Source of the DNA: Spirosoma oryzae
Lineage (GTDB): Bacteria; Bacteroidota; Bacteroidia; Cytophagales; Spirosomataceae
Assembly: GCF_003002825.1 (NCBI RefSeq)
Contig: NZ_PVTE01000003.1
Location: forward strand, 1-64,000
DNA length: 64,000 bases
Reading direction: 5' to 3'
This document shows, piece by piece, positions 16,745 to 25,738 of the stretch (the stretch's first letter is position 1; each line of letters opens with the position of its first letter). The notes beneath the pieces are model-generated. The model searched no databases. It was given only the letters and a program-made list of their open reading frames with translations, and had not been told where the DNA came from. Position numbers and translations under genes: made by a program.

Positions 16745-18001
16745 CTACGCGTCGGCTTTGGTGCGGGTTTCGGGTACGAAGAACCAGAGCACGGCCAGAG
16801 CAGCCACCGCAATGCTGGCCAGCACCAGAAAGGCCGAATTATAACCTGACCGCTGCACAATTCCGCCAGCGAACGCATTGCTCAATGACGAACCCAGCCC
16901 CACGGCCGTCGCGATAGCGCCCTGCGTGGTGTTGAACAATCCGCTTCCTTTGGTCAGGTCCGACACGATCAGGATCGACAGTACGCCAAAGATACCGGCT
17001 CCTACGCCGTCGAGAATCTGAATGGCTACCAGCAGCGTTGGGTCGGTCGTCATCGTGTAGAGTACACCCCGGATCGGCAATACCGCAAAAGCGATCAGTA
17101 GCAGTCGTTTACGACCACCCGGCGCGAACCGCCCGGTCAGGTTGCTGACGGGCACCATAACGATCTGGGCAACGATAATACAGGCCGACATATAGACCGA
17201 TGACGTACCGGCATCGATGCCTTTCGCCAGCCGCTGACCAAGCAGGGGCAGCATGGCCGCGTTGGCAAAGTGAAACAGGACACAGGCCAGCGCAAAAAAC
17301 AGAATAGCCTTGTTTTTCAGAATGGCCCGGAAACCCGACGGCTTGTCGCCGTTGTCGGCAGCGTCTCCTTCCTCACCATCGCCCCGCGCCAGATCGTGGT
17401 CGATGTCTTCTTCCCTGATCCGCCAGATGGAGATGCTACTCAGCACCGACATAACGGCCAGCAATACGAAAATGCCGCTGGTGCTGATGTAGTAGCCAAT
17501 AATACCCGCCATCAACGCCGAAAAAACGTTACCCGCGTGGTTAATCGTCTCGTTGCGACCGATCCGGCTATCGAGCTTTTTGTGCCCCACCATACCCAGC
17601 GTAATGGCGGCTATGGCCGGACCGAACCAGGCAGCGGCCACGCCCATCGCGACCTGCCCGCCAACGATAACCCCCTGCACGGGGAAGCTGATTGTCAACA
17701 GTGACGCCGTGGCAATGAGCAACGACGCGATAACGGAAAAGACCCGTTTTTTCCGCGTCCGGTCGACCAGCGCGCCCGCCGGCGTCTGCGCGACGACCGT
17801 GGCTATACCCATGACCGACATCGCAATACCGATACCTTCCGGTGTCCAGTGCAGGGTTGTCAGCAGGTAAATCGCCAGGTAAGGCCCCAGTCCGTCGCGG
17901 ACGTCGGCCAGAAAGAAGTTGGCCCAGTCGAGCGCGCGTAGACTGGCGGTGGCTGGTTGTCGGGTTTCGGCCGGAGCAGGCGAAACAGGCGTGTTGAGCA
18001 T
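16745..18001 (-). CDS. major facilitator superfamily transporter
   Basis: A 12-helix MFS permease of about 418 residues. The first loop motif is present in altered form (AGALVDRTRKKRVF after helix 2), and helices are evident through the sequence to VLASIAVAALAVLWFFVPET. A central charged loop (REEDIDHDLARGDGEEGDAA) divides the two six-helix halves. The ATG at 18001 is preferred; a GTG 12 codons upstream would also work. The substrate cannot be read. Proximity to secreted glycosidases suggests sugar or sugar-acid import, but the N-terminal half recalls drug/metabolite efflux types, so this stays open. Confidence 0.85.
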   Translation of the reverse strand: MLNTPVSPAPAETRQPATASLRALDWANFFLADVRDGLGPYLAIYLLTTLHWTPEGIGIAMSVMGIATVVAQTPAGALVDRTRKKRVFSVIASLLIATASLLTISFPVQGVIVGGQVAMGVAAAWFGPAIAAITLGMVGHKKLDSRIGRNETINHAGNVFSALMAGIIGYYISTSGIFVLLAVMSVLSSISIWRIREEDIDHDLARGDGEEGDAADNGDKPSGFRAILKNKAILFFALACVLFHFANAAMLPLLGQRLAKGIDAGTSSVYMSACIIVAQIVMVPVSNLTGRFAPGGRKRLLLIAFAVLPIRGVLYTMTTDPTLLVAIQILDGVGAGIFGVLSILIVSDLTKGSGLFNTTQGAIATAVGLGSSLSNAFAGGIVQRSGYNSAFLVLASIAVAALAVLWFFVPETRTKADA

Positions 18002-18198
18002 AACAGGTGGATGGTGCGTAATCGTACGATCTGTCACCTAAACCAGCCAGCCCGTATCATTGGCTGTAGATACTCAACCTTTTAAGTACTTTTTAACTCG
18101 TATTAAGTAGTTATGCTGATGGCAACCGGGACATCCATCGCTGTTTCGTAGCTGCAAGCCGCTATAACAGCGATGCTGATGTTGACACCCTGTCCACT

Positions 18199-18936
18199 TT
18201 ACGGGACACGCAAAACGAGTTCATTACACCTGACCGCCTTCGGCTCGGTTACATTGAACGTATCGAGCGTGCACACTGATCCGCGCAAATCGACCTCGGG
18301 CAAATCCAGCCTGATCTTGTACTCCCCCGGTTGCTGGTAAAGAAACGTAACGTTTGTAAAGTCCTGGAACCGCTCGCCGGACTTCATCAGTGTAAAAAAT
18401 TCGGCTCGTTTTTCCAGGCCAGTCAATTGGCTGAACCGGGCAAGATCAGCTTCACCGATTCCCTTGGCATACTGACTGTTGTTGTATTGATAATCGAACC
18501 ACAGCGAATCGACCTCAGTAAACCGGCGGTACAGTCCGGATTTTGAGTTGTAGTCATTACCACCAAAGGAGCACGCAATGGCACCGTAAGCCCGGTAGAA
18601 ACTGTCCTGCAAGGCCATCTCCCGTTTTAACTCCGTCTTAAGTGGGTGTTCCAATTCGCTGTATTCGCCCGTGTCCGGATTCAGCCGGTAGTACCGCACA
18701 TGCTGGAGCAGGCCCTTTGGCGTGTACAAGGCGACAGCCTGATCCAGCTGATTGTCGGCATCGAGCAACAGTCCCGCGTCCAGGCTGTCCGTACCCGACG
18801 CGGGCCGACTAACGATCGACAGGTTGACGGTAATGCTTTTTTGAGCAGAAGCCACAACAGGCCCGAAAAGTATGGCCAACAGGCACATCAGGCGAAGCAA
18901 TGGCCCACGTACACAGGCTGATCCGGTCAACATCAT
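18199..18936 (-). CDS. secreted hypothetical protein
   Basis: Start at the ATG at 18936 (or the next codon, 18933), giving MMLTGSACVRGPLLRLMCLLAILFGPVVASAQ, a signal peptide. The remaining ~215 residues show beta-rich stretches (ITVNLSIVSRPASG, EYKIRLDLPEVDLRGSVC) and a loop with SFGGNDYNSKSG. The later part resembles an Ig-like or protease-inhibitor fold, but I do not recognise a family. There are two cysteines near the end (GSVCTLD, VRCNELV). It lies on the same strand upstream of nothing obvious, between the MFS gene and another small periplasmic protein. Confidence 0.65.
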   Translation of the reverse strand: MMLTGSACVRGPLLRLMCLLAILFGPVVASAQKSITVNLSIVSRPASGTDSLDAGLLLDADNQLDQAVALYTPKGLLQHVRYYRLNPDTGEYSELEHPLKTELKREMALQDSFYRAYGAIACSFGGNDYNSKSGLYRRFTEVDSLWFDYQYNNSQYAKGIGEADLARFSQLTGLEKRAEFFTLMKSGERFQDFTNVTFLYQQPGEYKIRLDLPEVDLRGSVCTLDTFNVTEPKAVRCNELVLRVP

Positions 18937-19089
18937 AATCCGTCTTTTTGGGTGTGGTAACAAATTCTGGCTATTCGGTTGTACCAAGGTACGGAACGAC
19001 TTCCGGAAACCCATCCCTTGCGAAGACGATCCGTACCCCAGTCTGGCGTAGGTGTTTACGTAGATGCACCGATTGCCCCAAAACCAGCG

Positions 19090-19482
19090 CTAGCTCTTCC
19101 GCAGGTCGATTCGCAGTTGGTCGAACAGCGCGACAAATTCCTGACAGGCCTGTTTGGAGGGTAGCTCGATGGACCAGAACGCCCGCCGGAACGATGAATC
19201 GCCGACGCGGGTAATGGCCGTTCCGTTTTGCAGGAAAAACTTGACGGCATACGTCCCCCGCTCCTTTTCGTACCGCACCAGCGTGGTTTCGGCCAGTGGA
19301 AAAACGTATTCGCTAATCTGTACGGCGGCTTCTTTCTCCAGCACCTGAACGGGCGTTGGTTTCCCCGATGCCTGCACCAGCAGCGCCTGTAAACGAGCGA
19401 CATCGTCCTGTACGCGGGACTGCCCAAATCCCTGACCAGCCAGTAAAACCAGTATGCCAATGGCAAGAAAGATACGTTTCAT
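19090..19482 (-). CDS. small periplasmic hypothetical protein
   Basis: MKRIFLAIGILVLLAGQGFGQ is a signal peptide. The 110-residue mature part is a mixed helix-strand domain (ISEYVFPLAETTLVRYEKERGTYAVKFFLQ, then FRRAFWSIELPSKQACQEFVALF). It resembles nothing I can name. Its single cysteine excludes an internal disulfide. It lies between a secreted protein and the WYL regulator, all on the minus strand, with gaps over 80 bp, so separate transcription is possible. Confidence 0.65.
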   Translation of the reverse strand: MKRIFLAIGILVLLAGQGFGQSRVQDDVARLQALLVQASGKPTPVQVLEKEAAVQISEYVFPLAETTLVRYEKERGTYAVKFFLQNGTAITRVGDSSFRRAFWSIELPSKQACQEFVALFDQLRIDLRKS

Positions 19483-19570
19483 AAGTAAGATGGTGTTATT
19501 CGTTTTCTACAAGATGACAGACTGACGAATCGGGTTGCATCGCGGCTTCACTTTTTCGCCGGCTCACCGG

Positions 19571-20629
19571 TCAGCGCTCGTCGGAGCAGGAAGCCTGTTC
19601 GGGTGGTACGTCGGTCGGTGTACTGTAGCAGGCCAGAGCGTCGGCCAGTCGCTGGGCGATGCGGTTTCGGAGCCGTTCGGGGGCCAGCACCTCGATACCG
19701 TTGCCGTAGCCCATGATTTCCCGCTCCAGCTCGTGATTCAGTTGTACGGCAAGCTGAATCACGATACTCCCTTTTTCCCGTTCGAGCAGGCGCTGCGACG
19801 CGTGCAGCGGCTTTGTTTCGATGTAGGGCGCGTGGGGCATTTTAACGCGCAGTCTGACCTTCGTTACCCGAACACCTTCGTTGACCGACACACCGACAAC
19901 GTGCCGGTAGTATTCCTCCGGGCTCAGAGCCTGCCGACCGATGTAGGCGACACCGGTTACCGGCTCGATGGTCAGCATACGGTCCAGCGCCAGCGTCATG
20001 ATCTGCCGGTTTTTGGTTGTCGTCCCGACGGCAAACCAGCGGTTTTTAAATTCCTTGAGCCACCAGACGTGAAACGGCAGCGTCTGCGGCTGTCTTGCCT
20101 GAAACGACTGGTAGGTGATCTGAACGACCCGCTGCTGCACGACGGCCTGATACAGTTCATCCAGAAAATGGAGTCCTTTCAGGTTGTCATTCTTCTCGAA
20201 ATCGATGACTGCGGCCGTCTTCTGCGCCGTCGAATACAGGTGATCTTCCAGCCGCTGCACTACGTCGTTGAGCGACGAAAAGTGCGAGAAGCCCCGAAAC
20301 TGCTTCAGCACCTCGACGGCTTCGTTCATGCGCGACAGATCCCCCTCCGACAGCGGTAGGTTCGTGATGCTGTACGACGGATCTTCGTAGGTGTAGTACT
20401 TTTTCTGCCGCACGACGATGGGCGCGAAATACCCCAGTTTGTCGCTGCGCATCAGTTGAATATCGGCCTGAATGGTCCGCACGCTGATCCCTTTCACGAT
20501 ACCTTCGTACTCATAGAGCGCTTCGGACACTTTCTCGACCAGGGCCGCGAGCGTCCACTGCCGATGGCGGTTGCGCAAACAGGCGTCGATGGTTTTGTAG
20601 CGAATCAGGGCGTTACGGTTGACGGGCAT
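19571..20629 (-). CDS. WYL-domain transcriptional regulator (intact)
   Basis: The protein has an N-terminal winged-helix region (residues ~1-75: IDACLRNRHRQWTLAALVEKV, then GISVRTIQADIQLMRSD). A WYL-type ligand domain follows at ~170-250 (VVQITYQSFQARQPQTLPFHVWWLKEF, then NRWFAVGTTTKNRQIMTLALDRM). The C-terminal ~80 residues form a WCX-like domain. ATG 20629 (MPVNRNALIRYKTID) is the start that fits the family; the upstream 25 codons are not conserved-looking. WYL proteins frequently regulate defence loci and sense nucleotides or nucleic acids. Here it sits 320 bp from a CRISPR relic and 5 kb from a full array, so a defence link is plausible but unproven. Confidence 0.88.
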   Translation of the reverse strand: MPVNRNALIRYKTIDACLRNRHRQWTLAALVEKVSEALYEYEGIVKGISVRTIQADIQLMRSDKLGYFAPIVVRQKKYYTYEDPSYSITNLPLSEGDLSRMNEAVEVLKQFRGFSHFSSLNDVVQRLEDHLYSTAQKTAAVIDFEKNDNLKGLHFLDELYQAVVQQRVVQITYQSFQARQPQTLPFHVWWLKEFKNRWFAVGTTTKNRQIMTLALDRMLTIEPVTGVAYIGRQALSPEEYYRHVVGVSVNEGVRVTKVRLRVKMPHAPYIETKPLHASQRLLEREKGSIVIQLAVQLNHELEREIMGYGNGIEVLAPERLRNRIAQRLADALACYSTPTDVPPEQASCSDER

Positions 20630-20782
20630 ACGACAGACACGGTATCCGGACAATTCTCCCGGAATCGAGTCAGCGATGTTGGCGATTTTTTTACAATCCG
20701 TCAACCCGATTTCGGTCAGACTGGAAACGACGCGCTGTTTTCTGGTCGTTCCCCGATGCTGTCGGGTTCGGCAGGGCGGGGT

Positions 20783-20902
20783 TTACAGCAGCCGAACCCG
20801 AATCAGGGGTTCCTGTTCACGGGTTTCCACGTTCATGCTCCGCTTCATCAGATCACGAAATCCCTTGACGATAAACAAGCCGATTCCTTCGCCATCCGAC
20901 AT
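20783..20902 (-). pseudogene. remnant of a histidine-kinase ATPase domain
   Basis: The 39-codon frame reads MSDGEGIGLFIVKGFRDLMK and then a short beta tail ending VRLL. GEGIGLFIVKGF matches the G2 box (G-x-G-I/L-G-L-x-I-V-K) that opens the last third of histidine-kinase ATPase domains. The preceding N and G1 boxes are absent in this frame. An adjacent frame upstream carries DIVKRPLLTSLRKIT, suggesting frameshifts. This looks like a decayed sensor-kinase end. It is too short to be functional. Confidence 0.4.
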
Positions 20903-20948
20903 GAGTGATCTTCCGCAAGCTGGTGAGCAAGGGGCGCTTGACGATGTC

Positions 20949-21060
20949 ATTTCAATCCTTCTTCACTCAGGATTACGTCTGGAAGTATAGTACTTTCGTT
21001 AGCAATATTGCCGACAAATCAAGGTTTCAATCCTTCTTTTAACAAGATTGTATCAGAATG
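20949..21060 (-). CRISPR. decayed CRISPR relic: two degenerate repeats, one spacer
   Basis: Two 37-bp segments (20949-20985 and 21024-21060) start TTTCAATCCTTCTT and match the repeat of the array at 26086 with several substitutions each. They are separated by a 38-bp spacer (20986-21023), the same size class as the real array. Divergence is concentrated in the right half of each repeat. The orientation is the same as the main array. The remnant has no cas genes nearby. Confidence 0.75.
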
Positions 21061-21119
21061 CGTCCTGACTATTAAGGTGACGAAAGAGTTCAAATCTAAA
21101 CGCAGTAAGTAAGAGTTTT

Positions 21120-21512
21120 ATGAAAAAATTGACAGCTAACAAGTTGGGTGCTGCCCTATTAATAGGATATGCTGTTTATGCCTTGCTAAAAGATGTTTTT
21201 AGACATTACGTGATTAGTACTTGTTCTAGGGTAACGATTGCAACCCCTATAGACATTTCAAGCGGATACAGAAGAACGCGTAGTATTATCTATACGTATT
21301 CTCTTAATGGAAAAAAGCATGAAGGCATGGTAGCTATAACTAAATTAAAGGATTCGAAAGGAGATGATTATTTTTATATGAAGAAACGATACTTCGTAAA
21401 AGTCGCTTGTAAATTTCCATCATTCTCTCCGGTAGATGATGAGTTTAACGTACCAGATACGATAGTTTCTGTCCCGTATAAGGGTTGGAATAATATTCCG
21501 GTAAAAAAATGA
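21120..21512 (+). CDS. small membrane-anchored hypothetical protein
   Basis: The 130-residue frame starts with an ATG after an AT-rich leader. An N-terminal hydrophobic helix (LGAALLIGYAVYALLK) is followed by a soluble part with beta character (ITIYTYSLNGKKHEGMVAIT-like strands, then YFYMKKRYFVKVACKFPSF). Composition is clearly lower GC than neighbours, a sign of recent acquisition. It resembles short orphan membrane proteins of Bacteroidota with no assigned role. It faces the broken WYL gene, whose end is 12 bp away. Confidence 0.65.
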   Translation: MKKLTANKLGAALLIGYAVYALLKDVFRHYVISTCSRVTIATPIDISSGYRRTRSIIYTYSLNGKKHEGMVAITKLKDSKGDDYFYMKKRYFVKVACKFPSFSPVDDEFNVPDTIVSVPYKGWNNIPVKK

Positions 21513-21523
21513 ATTATGAGCCA

Positions 21524-22246
21524 TTATACATCATATAATAGATGATAGGCGCGTTTGATAAGAGCTAATTCAACAAAGATTTTTTGAGGCCCCGTCCAGC
21601 CGAATAGATCCAGCGGTTCACCTCTACCGAGATACTGACATGGTTCGTTCAGCAACTCCACTTCTTCGATTCGTCGTGTCTTGAAGGTCTTCTTCTGCCC
21701 AGTTACCAACTCATATGCATGCGATACACTGAAATCCTCTGTAAACGAGAGCGGCTTGACAATCCGATTTGAAATGGTGTTGGAGTTAGCTGACTGGTAC
21801 TGAATTAGCTGGACCTAGAGTCGTCCACGAATTGCTTCCGCTAGACATTCGACAATCTTGCTCGGATGCAGGTCCACCAAACCATCCGCCAACGGTTGTA
21901 ATGTCGATGCGAGAAAAAGCTTTTGCTGGATACCAGCTAATAAAGGGTGTGTTGGCGCAAAACCAGCCATCGCCTGCCGAATCATCTGGGTCTCTTCCTC
22001 GGTAAAGCGCGGTTGGCGCATCGTTTCATCTTCGAAGATGAAATAGCGAGTAGGCTTTCCATCATTATCGACTTCGTAACCGACTTCTTCCAATAAGGTG
22101 AGATAGCGATACACCGACCGTTTGTCGATGTCCAGCGCCTGGGCAAGCTGGGCGATGGTACGACCCGGACGCTGTTTGAGTAGCCGGATCAGCGTGAAAA
22201 CACGCAGTAGTTTCTGTTGGGCAATCATCGGGGTGTGAATAAGCAA
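21524..22246 (-). pseudogene. WYL-domain regulator interrupted by an in-frame stop
   Basis: The first 143 codons (22246 to 21818) encode an HTH region (KLLRVFTLIRLLKQRPGRTI, then DKRSVYRYLTLLEEVGYEVD) and a middle region ending EAIRGRL. A TAG (21815-21817) stops it. The same frame then continues without break as VQLIQYQSANSNTISNRIVK, then ELVTGQKKTFKTRRIEEVEL: a WYL domain with its usual strands. It ends at 21524 with a shortened C-terminus (RAYHLLYDV) where family members continue. Thus one amber codon and a 3' truncation separate a DNA-binding part from its sensor. Either it is a pseudogene or the short HTH product is made alone. Confidence 0.8.
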
Positions 22247-22338
22247 CGTGTAAGTAATTCAACTTTTGCTATAAGCTACTTACCGTTGCCTAAATCGTAT
22301 ATGTCCCCTGCCCCCTTCCTGCGCGGAGGAGGATCGAC

Positions 22339-22398
22339 GTTGCTAAAAAAGTCGCGGGACGAGCAACTTTTTTTGACCTACGCAAAAACACTGCGTAG
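22339..22398 (+). terminator. tandem hairpins, first followed by a T run
   Basis: GTTGCT (22339-22344) pairs with AGCAAC (22362-22367), with an inner GTC-GCGG-GAC, and TTTTTTT follows directly. A second stem CTACGC/GCGTAG (22378-22383 with 22393-22398) comes next. The first resembles a Rho-independent terminator on the plus strand, but no annotated gene ends just before it, so an upstream small RNA or attenuator is possible. Confidence 0.35.
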
Positions 22399-22517
22399 TA
22401 GCCACCAACCTTTGCTATCGATAAGGGCAAGCAACGCCGGACCTGACGCGAGTTTTGTACCTCAGCCCCGTAGTATCGTCGCCCATGGCTGTCGATATGC
22501 TGCCGGTGCTGCGTTGT

Positions 22518-22698
22518 CTTTGTCAGTTCAAAGTCGGGTTCGATTCCCGCATTAGCTCTAAAAAGGCTAACCGTTGGTTGGAGAAGTCGCCCGCTTCTAA
22601 ACTGGGCTCTGTTTCGTTGCGATCAGGCTGGGCTGTCTGGTTTACCATTGCTTCGGCGGTGCGTAGACGGGCTGCTCCGAACCCGTAAACGAAGCCCA
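22518..22698 (+). ncRNA. candidate structured RNA with tRNA-like arms
   Basis: Consecutive perfect hairpins occur in a 600-bp gene-free stretch. CTTTG-TCAGTT-CAAAG spans 22518-22533. A T-arm CGGG-TTCGATT-CCCG (22535-22549) has a canonical TTCGANT loop closed by G-C. CTAACC-GTT-GGTTGG spans 22567-22581. AGAAG-TCGCCCG-CTTCT (22582-22598) has the 5-bp stem and 7-nt loop of an anticodon arm. A long-range stem GGGC/GCCC and GTTT/AAAC (22603-22613 with 22686-22698) closes around ACGGG/CCCGT. The arm order is not that of a tRNA, and no acceptor stem is found. Bacterial Y RNAs are tRNA mimics linked to RtcB operons, and this lies just before slipin-rtcB. A worn tRNA fragment is the alternative. Confidence 0.4.
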
Positions 22699-22882
22699 CC
22701 GTCGCTCAGGTCGACTACCTGCGCAGTGGCATGGCATCGGTACCCATTCCTGCGGGATGGTATCGATGAAGCCCCGCTGTCAGGGTAGCCGATTACCGCT
22801 CCGGTGCCTTCGTTTCCGTACGGGTCAGCTGGACACCCGGCCTGTTGCAACCCAAAACCGCACACACAAACCGTTTACCACG

Positions 22883-23992
22883 ATGATACGACTCGTTCGC
22901 GTTCAAAAATTTCAGGTAGCTCTCGTCTGTCAACACGGCGGATTCGCCCGGCTGCTGCCGGCGGGCACGCACTGGCTCTGGCCGAACGAGACCCTGTATA
23001 CGTATAGTCGGGGTACGTTGCTCGACAAGCCCCCCATCGACCTGCCCGTGCTGCTGACTTACCCGGCCGTCGCTGCCGAGCTGGACGTGATCGATGTGGC
23101 CGACAATGAACTGGTGCTGCAATACGAAAACGGGCAGTTTCAGCGGGTACTCGGCCGGGGTCGCTGGCCCTTCTGGCAAGGAGTTCGGCAGTTCACCTAC
23201 CAGCGTGTCGACCTGTCGAAACTGACCATTCCGGCCGACATCGACCTGCAATCGCTGTTGCCACAGCCGTTGGGTGCTTACGTCCGCACGTTTGTCGTGG
23301 AAGCGCACGAGCAGGGTGTGTTGTTTATCGACTGGGCATTCAGTCAGGTGCTCAACCCCGGCACGTATCACTTCTGGAAAAACAACACGGCGGTGCAGGT
23401 GCAGAAAGTCGACATGCGGCAGCAGCAGTTGGAAGTGTCGGGTCAGGAAATCCTGACCCGCGACAAGGCCACGTTGCGCGTAAGTTTCTTTATCCAGTAC
23501 CGCGTTGTCGATGTGTTGAAAGCGCTGGTCGACAACAAGGAACACGAGCGACAGCTTTACGTGCTGATGCAGTTGGCGCTGCGCGCCTATATCGGAAATC
23601 AAACGCTCGATCAGTTGCTGGAAACAAAAAGCAGTCTGGCCGACGACGTCATTCGCCATAGTCTCGACGCAGCCGCATCGATCGGCGTCGACCTGCGGGG
23701 CGGGGGTCTGCGCGACGTCATCCTGCCGGGCGACATGCGCGACATTCTGAATCAGGTGCTGATGGCCGAGAAAAAAGCGCAGGCCAACACGATCATGCGC
23801 CGGGAAGAAACCGCGTCGACCCGCAGCCTGCTCAACACGGCCCGGCTGATGGAAGAAAACGACATGCTCTGGAAATTGAAGGAGATGGAATACGTCGAGA
23901 AAATCGCCGAGAAAGTCAGTTCGATTTCCGTGTCGGGCAGCGGGCAGTTGCTGGAGCAGTTGAAAGGGCTGCTGGGTACCGCCAAAAATTAA
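22883..23992 (+). CDS. slipin / SPFH (Band 7) family protein
   Basis: The ATG at 22883 (MIRLVRVQKFQVALVCQHGG) gives 369 residues. Residues ~1-110 are an N-terminal beta-rich region. Residues ~120-290 form the SPFH/Band 7 domain (QGVLFIDWAFSQVLNPGTYHFWK, then EILTRDKATLRVSFFIQYRVVD). A C-terminal helical coiled segment (AEKKAQANTIMRREETASTR) follows. Canonical slipins have an N-terminal membrane hairpin that is not obvious here. It is 64 bp upstream of rtcB on the same strand. Slipin-RtcB pairs are known in many bacteria and the slipin is thought to place the ligase at a membrane or scaffold; its exact role is unknown. Confidence 0.85.
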   Translation: MIRLVRVQKFQVALVCQHGGFARLLPAGTHWLWPNETLYTYSRGTLLDKPPIDLPVLLTYPAVAAELDVIDVADNELVLQYENGQFQRVLGRGRWPFWQGVRQFTYQRVDLSKLTIPADIDLQSLLPQPLGAYVRTFVVEAHEQGVLFIDWAFSQVLNPGTYHFWKNNTAVQVQKVDMRQQQLEVSGQEILTRDKATLRVSFFIQYRVVDVLKALVDNKEHERQLYVLMQLALRAYIGNQTLDQLLETKSSLADDVIRHSLDAAASIGVDLRGGGLRDVILPGDMRDILNQVLMAEKKAQANTIMRREETASTRSLLNTARLMEENDMLWKLKEMEYVEKIAEKVSSISVSGSGQLLEQLKGLLGTAKN

Positions 23993-24056
23993 CTCCGGCT
24001 CCGCGCCCGATCCGGGTGCGGAGCGTCAATGCACAGACCTTATCGTCCACAATCCC

Positions 24057-25589
24057 ATGAAAACACCACTTACCCCTACCGACATACTGCTGCTGGCCCC
24101 CGTACCGGAAACACTGATGCCCGCTTTTTTACGCGTCGGCAACGGGCTGATCGACCATACCGCCATGACGCGGGAGGACGTACTGGGCCTGCTGGCGCAG
24201 CTGCTACAGAATCCCAAAAAATACGCCCTGAGCCGTAACAAGGTTACGAATCTGGCGCGGGCCGTACACGACGCCAACAAGCAGGGCACCTCGATTCGAC
24301 TGACCGACGCCGGGCAGGCCTACCTCCCACCCGATCCGGTCCCGGTTCCCTACGAGCTGCCTACTGCCGCACAGCAGGCAGGGACGGTGTATGCCCTACG
24401 CGAAACGCCGGTACCCTACGCTATTTACGGGGCCGAGCATATCGAAGCGGGAGCCCTGCAACAGATGGAAACAGCCGTCAGCCTGCCCATTGCCGTCGCG
24501 GGGGCGCTGATGCCCGACGCCCATCACGGCTACGGCCTGCCCATCGGCGGGGTACTGGCCACCGAACCCAATACCATCATCCCCTATGCCGTGGGGGTCG
24601 ACATCGCCTGTCGGATGTGCCTGTCGGTATTCGACCTGCCGCCGACGGTGATCGACCGCGACGCGTCGCTGCTGACCAAAGCCCTGCTCGACAACGCCAC
24701 CTTCGGCATCGGTGGGGAAGTCCGTACCAAGTTCGACACCAGCGTGATGGACCGGGACGAGTGGCGGGCCACGAAGGTCATTCGCGACCTGAAAGACAAG
24801 GCGTACCGGCAGTTAGGCAGCTCCGGCACGGGTAATCACTTCGTCGAATGGGGTATTCTGTCAGTCGACGCAGCCGATACACAGCTGGCGCTGCCGGTTG
24901 GTTCGTACCTGGCCCTGCTGTCGCATTCGGGATCACGGGGGTTCGGCGCAAACATTGCCGGATATTATTCGAAGCTGGCGATGCAGCAAACACGACTGCC
25001 CAGACAGGCGGCTCACCTGGCCTGGCTCGACCTGAACACGGAGGAAGGACAAGCGTACTGGATCGCGATGAATCTGGCAGGCGACTACGCATCGGCCAGC
25101 CACCACGAGATTCACAACAAGATGGCCCGCGCCCTGAATCAGACCCCGCTAACCCGGCTGGAAAACCACCACAACTTTGCCTGGCAGGAGCAGTTGGCTG
25201 ATGGCCGATCGGTGATGGTGCACCGGAAAGGCGCTACCCCCGCCGGTCCCGACGTACTGGGTATCATTCCGGGGTCGATGACGCAGCCGGGCTTTGTGGT
25301 ACGTGGACTGGGAAAGCCCGACGCGCTGCACTCAGCCTCGCACGGTGCCGGACGGCTGATGTCGCGTACAAAGGCCCTGTCGACCGTGACACCCGCCCAA
25401 CTGGCGCAGGCCCTCACCGACGCCAGCGTTCACCTGATCGGCAGCGACCTGGACGAAGCCCCGATGGTGTACAAAGACATCGAGACCGTGATTAACGCGC
25501 AGCGTGAGCTGGTGCAGGTCGTCGCCCGGTTCACCCCGCGCATCGTCCGGATGGCCGACGCAAACCGGAAGGAAGCCCGCGAAGACTGA
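24057..25589 (+). CDS. rtcB: RtcB RNA-splicing ligase
   Basis: RtcB joins RNA 2',3'-cyclic phosphate (or 3'-phosphate) and 5'-OH ends using GTP and Mn2+, in tRNA or rRNA repair. All motifs are visible: Asp154-x-His156 in MPDAHHGYGLPIGG, Asp182 and Cys185 in GVDIACRM, GTGNHF at 257-262, SHSGSRG at 289-295, and the guanylated His389 in VHRKGATPAG, followed by PGSM and SASHGAGR. The length of 510 residues exceeds the ~410 of E. coli RtcB because of a ~105-residue N-terminal extension common in Bacteroidota variants. It is co-directional with the slipin gene. A CRISPR array starts 500 bp downstream. No archease or RtcA gene is present in the window. Confidence 0.95.
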   Translation: MKTPLTPTDILLLAPVPETLMPAFLRVGNGLIDHTAMTREDVLGLLAQLLQNPKKYALSRNKVTNLARAVHDANKQGTSIRLTDAGQAYLPPDPVPVPYELPTAAQQAGTVYALRETPVPYAIYGAEHIEAGALQQMETAVSLPIAVAGALMPDAHHGYGLPIGGVLATEPNTIIPYAVGVDIACRMCLSVFDLPPTVIDRDASLLTKALLDNATFGIGGEVRTKFDTSVMDRDEWRATKVIRDLKDKAYRQLGSSGTGNHFVEWGILSVDAADTQLALPVGSYLALLSHSGSRGFGANIAGYYSKLAMQQTRLPRQAAHLAWLDLNTEEGQAYWIAMNLAGDYASASHHEIHNKMARALNQTPLTRLENHHNFAWQEQLADGRSVMVHRKGATPAGPDVLGIIPGSMTQPGFVVRGLGKPDALHSASHGAGRLMSRTKALSTVTPAQLAQALTDASVHLIGSDLDEAPMVYKDIETVINAQRELVQVVARFTPRIVRMADANRKEARED

Positions 25590-25738
25590 CGTTGCCTTTT
25601 CCTCACGTCCGGGTACCGGAATGGCCTGCGCATCCGGTTGATGGTTGTCTACCGAATACAGGCAACCGGGCGGGTGGTCGGTGCCCTGACAAAAGGGATT
25701 CTTCAAACAACCTCTTCAACACACGTATTCCGGAGTCA

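Noticed and set aside
22530..22560. A complete tRNA gene
   Set aside because: Only a T arm with a plausible loop is present; no matching 5' acceptor strand, D arm in the right order or CCA end is found.
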